A stretch of DNA of 6,120 nucleotides from CAZOLI01 sp964580675 (lineage in GTDB: Bacteria > Planctomycetota > MHYJ01 > CAYXQY01), in assembly GCA_964580675.1 (NCBI GenBank), contig CAZOLI010000096.1, positions 1 through 6,120 of the forward strand. Reading direction: 5' to 3'. Below, piece by piece: positions 6,098 to 6,120 of the stretch; the first letter of the stretch is position 1, and each line of letters opens with the position of its first letter. Both the position numbers and the translations under genes were made by a program. Under the pieces are notes generated by a model. It searched no databases. It saw nothing but the letters and a program-made list of their open reading frames with translations, and was not told the origin of the DNA.

Positions 6098-6120
6098 CCC
6101 CGAACACGATGAACGTGTCC

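Noticed and set aside
6109..6120. ATG followed by three codons at the right edge, possibly the next gene.
   Set aside because: Four codons are too few to support a gene call; it is only mentioned with the NTPase entry.

Overview
The window looks like a stretch of an ordinary bacterial chromosome with a moderately GC-rich base composition. A predicted eight-stranded beta-barrel protein with a lipoprotein-type signal peptide points to a Gram-negative (diderm) host. The HU-family protein (RNFGTF core, VVKFKEGK near the C-terminus) reminds me of HU/IHF proteins from the Planctomycetes-Verrucomicrobia-Kiritimatiellota group. That placement is an impression from memory, not a search result. Several starts lack a Shine-Dalgarno sequence.

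Layout. On the minus strand, reading from right to left, come an HU/IHF-type DNA-binding protein (4297-4004), the succinyl-CoA synthetase beta subunit SucC (3904-2747), and a two-gene ABC exporter made of an ATPase (2580-1801) and a large permease (1808-123) whose reading frames overlap. On the plus strand, reading from left to right, come a small outer-membrane-type lipoprotein/beta-barrel (4743-5426) and a THEP1-family NTPase (5576-6097). HU and the lipoprotein are divergent, and the 445-base gap between them is the most information-rich non-coding stretch. It holds a candidate HU promoter with a 9-bp dyad at its start site, a weak hairpin followed by seven T, a cluster of interlocking GC-rich stems (4542-4598), and a possible promoter for the lipoprotein gene.

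How the genes work together. Only the ABC pair is clearly a functional unit, with translationally coupled ATPase and membrane subunit. SucC normally works with SucD, but no sucD flanks it here, so the alpha subunit must be encoded elsewhere if the enzyme is functional. HU, the lipoprotein and the NTPase have no evident shared pathway. Bases 1-122 and 5427-5575 hold no gene or strong terminator that I can recognise. I found no mobile element, CRISPR array, rRNA or credible tRNA, and nothing amounting to a new multi-gene system. The best leads are the structured element in the divergent gap, the orphan sucC, and the barrel that carries a lipobox.
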